64,000 nucleotides of DNA, taken from JAVBWI01 sp036677445. Its GTDB lineage: Bacteria > Bacillota > Clostridia > Christensenellales > CAG-138. The position numbers were made by a program, and so were the translations under genes. Each line of letters opens with the position of its first letter. Position 1 is the first letter of the stretch. The stretch spans positions 310,001 to 374,000 of the forward strand of contig JAVBWI010000006.1 of NCBI GenBank assembly GCA_036677445.1, written 5' to 3'. Shown here in pieces: positions 62,291 to 64,000 of the stretch. Under the pieces are notes generated by a model, which searched no databases, was not told the origin of the DNA, and saw only the letters and a program-made list of their open reading frames with translations.

Positions 62291-62968
62291 ATGACACCTT
62301 ATATACATGTTGCCATAGACGGCCCTGCCGGCGCGGGTAAAAGCACCATCGCCAAGGCGGTGGCCAAAACGCTCTCTATTCCCTACCTGGATACGGGGGC
62401 AATGTACCGCACGTTTGCGCTGTTCGCACTGGAGCATGGAGTCGATCCCCGCAATGCACAGGGCGTAGGCGCGCTGCTGCCGCAGGCGGATATCCGCGTG
62501 GCGTACCACAGCGGCATACAGCATATGCTGCTAAACGGCGAGGACGTCACTTCCCGCCTGCGTTCGCCTGAGGTAAGCAAGGGCGCCTCGGATATCGGCG
62601 TACATCCGCCGGTGCGTGAAAAGCTGGTGGAGCTGCAGCAGCAGGTCGCCCGCGAAAGCTCCGTGGTAATGGACGGCCGCGATATCTGCACCGTCGTACT
62701 GCCCAACGCCCTGCATAAGTTTTACATCACCGCTTCCGCGCGCATACGCGCGCAGCGCCGCCTTGCCGAGATGCGGCAGCGGGGAGAATCCCTGCCCACG
62801 CTCGATGAACTGGAGCATACGATACTCGCGCGGGATCACACGGATTCCTCCCGCGCCTGCGCGCCGCTAAAGCAGGCGGAGGACGCCATGCTCATCGACA
62901 CGACCGATATGAGCATACAGCAAAGCGTGGACACGGTGCTAAACGCCATCCGGGAAAAACAAAAATAA
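62291..62968 (+). CDS. cmk: Cytidylate kinase
   Basis: 225 residues. P-loop IDGPAGAGKSTIAKAVAKTL at the N terminus, DTGAMYRTFALFALE, and VVMDGRDICTVVLPNALHKF near 128. Phosphorylates CMP and dCMP. ATG at 62291 is eight bases after GGAGG; ATG at 62276 sits in front of that site and lacks its own. Confidence 0.95.
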   Translation: MTPYIHVAIDGPAGAGKSTIAKAVAKTLSIPYLDTGAMYRTFALFALEHGVDPRNAQGVGALLPQADIRVAYHSGIQHMLLNGEDVTSRLRSPEVSKGASDIGVHPPVREKLVELQQQVARESSVVMDGRDICTVVLPNALHKFYITASARIRAQRRLAEMRQRGESLPTLDELEHTILARDHTDSSRACAPLKQAEDAMLIDTTDMSIQQSVDTVLNAIREKQK

Positions 62969-63032
62969 CGGTATAGCTGCCTGTCAATCCCTGCATACTG
63001 CCCGAAATAACATTCGGGTAAAGGAGGCCCCC

Positions 63033-63623
63033 ATGCTCTATGTATTTTTCAAGTTTCTTTTACTGCCTCTCATCTGGTTGTTTTTCCGCCCGATGGTAAT
63101 CGGGAGAGAGAACCTGTTCATGAAAGGCAAGGCAATATTCGTTTGCAACCATATCTCCATGTGGGACCCCGTCATGATCGCCATGGTGTCGCCCAGGCTT
63201 GTGCATTTCATGGCGAAATCGGAGCTTTTTAAAAGCCCGCTGGGCAATCTCTTTTTCCGTTCGTTCCTTGCCTTCCCCGTAAACCGCAAGCAATCGGATA
63301 TGGCATCGTTGAAAAACGCCATGCGCGTGTTGGATCACGGCAAGGTGTTCGGCATATTCCCCGAGGGCAAGCGTACCGTAACCGACGACCTTGACGAACT
63401 GGAAAAGGGCGCCGCTTTTTTGGCCATACGTTCCGGCGCGCCGGTGCTGCCCATGTATATCCGCCGCAACAGCTATGAGGACATGCGCCTTGTCATTGCT
63501 GTCGGCAAGCCCATACTGGTAGGCGATCTTGTGGCCACCACCCCCAAATCCCGGCTGGTCGACGTTGTGACGGATGAGATCAGCGACGCTATTCGCGTGC
63601 TGCAGGCGAAGGTGGAGGGATAA
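63033..63623 (+). CDS. plsC: 1-acyl-sn-glycerol-3-phosphate acyltransferase
   Basis: 196 residues, lysophosphatidate acyltransferase: membrane helix at the N terminus, the HxxxxD site CNHISMWDPVMIAM near 34 and FPEGKRTVTDD near 110. Makes phosphatidic acid for membrane lipids. In this cluster it sits between cmk and ispH, a common clostridial order. Confidence 0.95.
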   Translation: MLYVFFKFLLLPLIWLFFRPMVIGRENLFMKGKAIFVCNHISMWDPVMIAMVSPRLVHFMAKSELFKSPLGNLFFRSFLAFPVNRKQSDMASLKNAMRVLDHGKVFGIFPEGKRTVTDDLDELEKGAAFLAIRSGAPVLPMYIRRNSYEDMRLVIAVGKPILVGDLVATTPKSRLVDVVTDEISDAIRVLQAKVEG

Positions 63624-63627
63624 GGGT

Positions 63628-64000
63628 ATGCATATTACGGTCGCGCGGCATGCAGGTTTTTGTTTCGGCGTCCGCCGCGCGGTGGATCTGGCGCTCTCCT
63701 GCGCCGACGCATCAAAGCCGGTTTACACGCTGGGCGAGATCATACACAACCCCTCGGTGGTATCCGCACTGCGTGAAAAGAACATACTGCCTGTCGATAC
63801 CGGCAGCCTCGAATCGCTCGCCCCCGGCAGTACGCTCATCATCCGTTCGCACGGGGCGGCGCCGGAGGTGTTCGACAAATGCAAAGGCCACGGTGTCAAT
63901 ATAATAGACGCAACCTGTCCGTTCGTGCGGCGCATCCATAAAATCGTTCATGGTGCCGCGCAGCAGGGCAGGATGGTGTATATTGCCGGCCAGCCCAGCC
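63628..64000 (+). CDS. ispH: 4-hydroxy-3-methylbut-2-enyl diphosphate reductase IspH (3' end cut by window)
   Basis: About 124 codons visible. HITVARHAGFCFGVRRAVDL at the start carries the first cluster cysteine, then YTLGEIIHNPSVVSAL and IIRSHGAAPEVFDKC, and ATCPFVRRIHKIVHG carries the second cysteine. Iron-sulfur enzyme that makes IPP and DMAPP in the MEP pathway. In many Clostridia ispH is fused to or followed by ribosomal protein S1; that lies outside the window. Confidence 0.96.
   Translation, partial: MHITVARHAGFCFGVRRAVDLALSCADASKPVYTLGEIIHNPSVVSALREKNILPVDTGSLESLAPGSTLIIRSHGAAPEVFDKCKGHGVNIIDATCPFVRRIHKIVHGAAQQGRMVYIAGQPS

Overview
The window looks like a stretch of chromosome from an anaerobic, endospore-forming Clostridia-type Firmicute with fairly high G+C. 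The evidence is a GerA/GerB/GerC germinant receptor, a CotJA-CotJB-CotJC coat operon, oxygen-sensitive NrdD/NrdG, a ferredoxin-dependent 2-oxoacid oxidoreductase, HPr kinase, a T-box and an L-box riboswitch, and consistent AAGGAGG-type ribosome binding sites. A Christensenellales-like lineage is a guess only. No rRNA, tRNA, CRISPR array, prophage or intact insertion sequence was seen.

Layout. 1-7.2 kb (mostly minus): ylxM-ffh, a lone glycosyltransferase-51 gene without a normal start codon, rseC-trxA, and a T-box-controlled hisS-aspS operon. 7.2-12.9 kb (plus): an AT-rich gap, a three-gene envelope block (repeat-bearing membrane protein, VanW protein, PRC-barrel protein), a cold-shock gene and a DEAD-box helicase. 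12.9-14.1 kb: a low-G+C islet between two direct copies of a terminator hairpin; it holds a small membrane-protein gene and a secreted-protein gene broken by two in-frame TAA codons. 14.1-17.6 kb: a four-subunit 2-oxoacid:ferredoxin oxidoreductase and a P-loop ATPase. 17.6-23.7 kb: an FAD dehydrogenase, cdaA-ybbR (c-di-AMP synthesis), a PAS-SpoIIE phosphatase and small genes. 23.7-32.9 kb: the gerA-gerB-gerC operon, a MarR regulator, a glycerate kinase with an extra N-terminal domain, an ABC-F protein and a DUF2804 protein.

33.1-43.4 kb: a wall hydrolase, a PflX-like radical SAM protein, a probable structured ncRNA with its own promoter and terminator, a HAD phosphatase-hprK-ROK kinase operon, a second VanW protein and nrdD-nrdG. 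43.4-46.6 kb: an amino-acid ABC importer behind a lysine riboswitch, so probably a lysine importer. 46.6-50.3 kb: an ABC exporter and the cotJ operon. 50.3-58.5 kb: gap, an M29 aminopeptidase, a glycosyltransferase, fba, hpf, a second and larger wall hydrolase and ridA. 58.7-64 kb (plus): surE, an RpiR regulator, a phosphoglycerate-mutase-like phosphatase, a BaiN-type flavoprotein, cmk, plsC and a partial ispH.

The observations most worth a second look are the structured RNA at 35814-36011 (anti-Shine-Dalgarno tract), the palindromic cassettes at 34447 and 55998 whose hairpin arms covary while linkers are conserved, the islet at 12.97-14.04 kb, the GACAU specifier of the hisS-aspS T-box (Asp and His codons overlapping), and the glycosyltransferase-51 gene whose only well-placed start is ATC.
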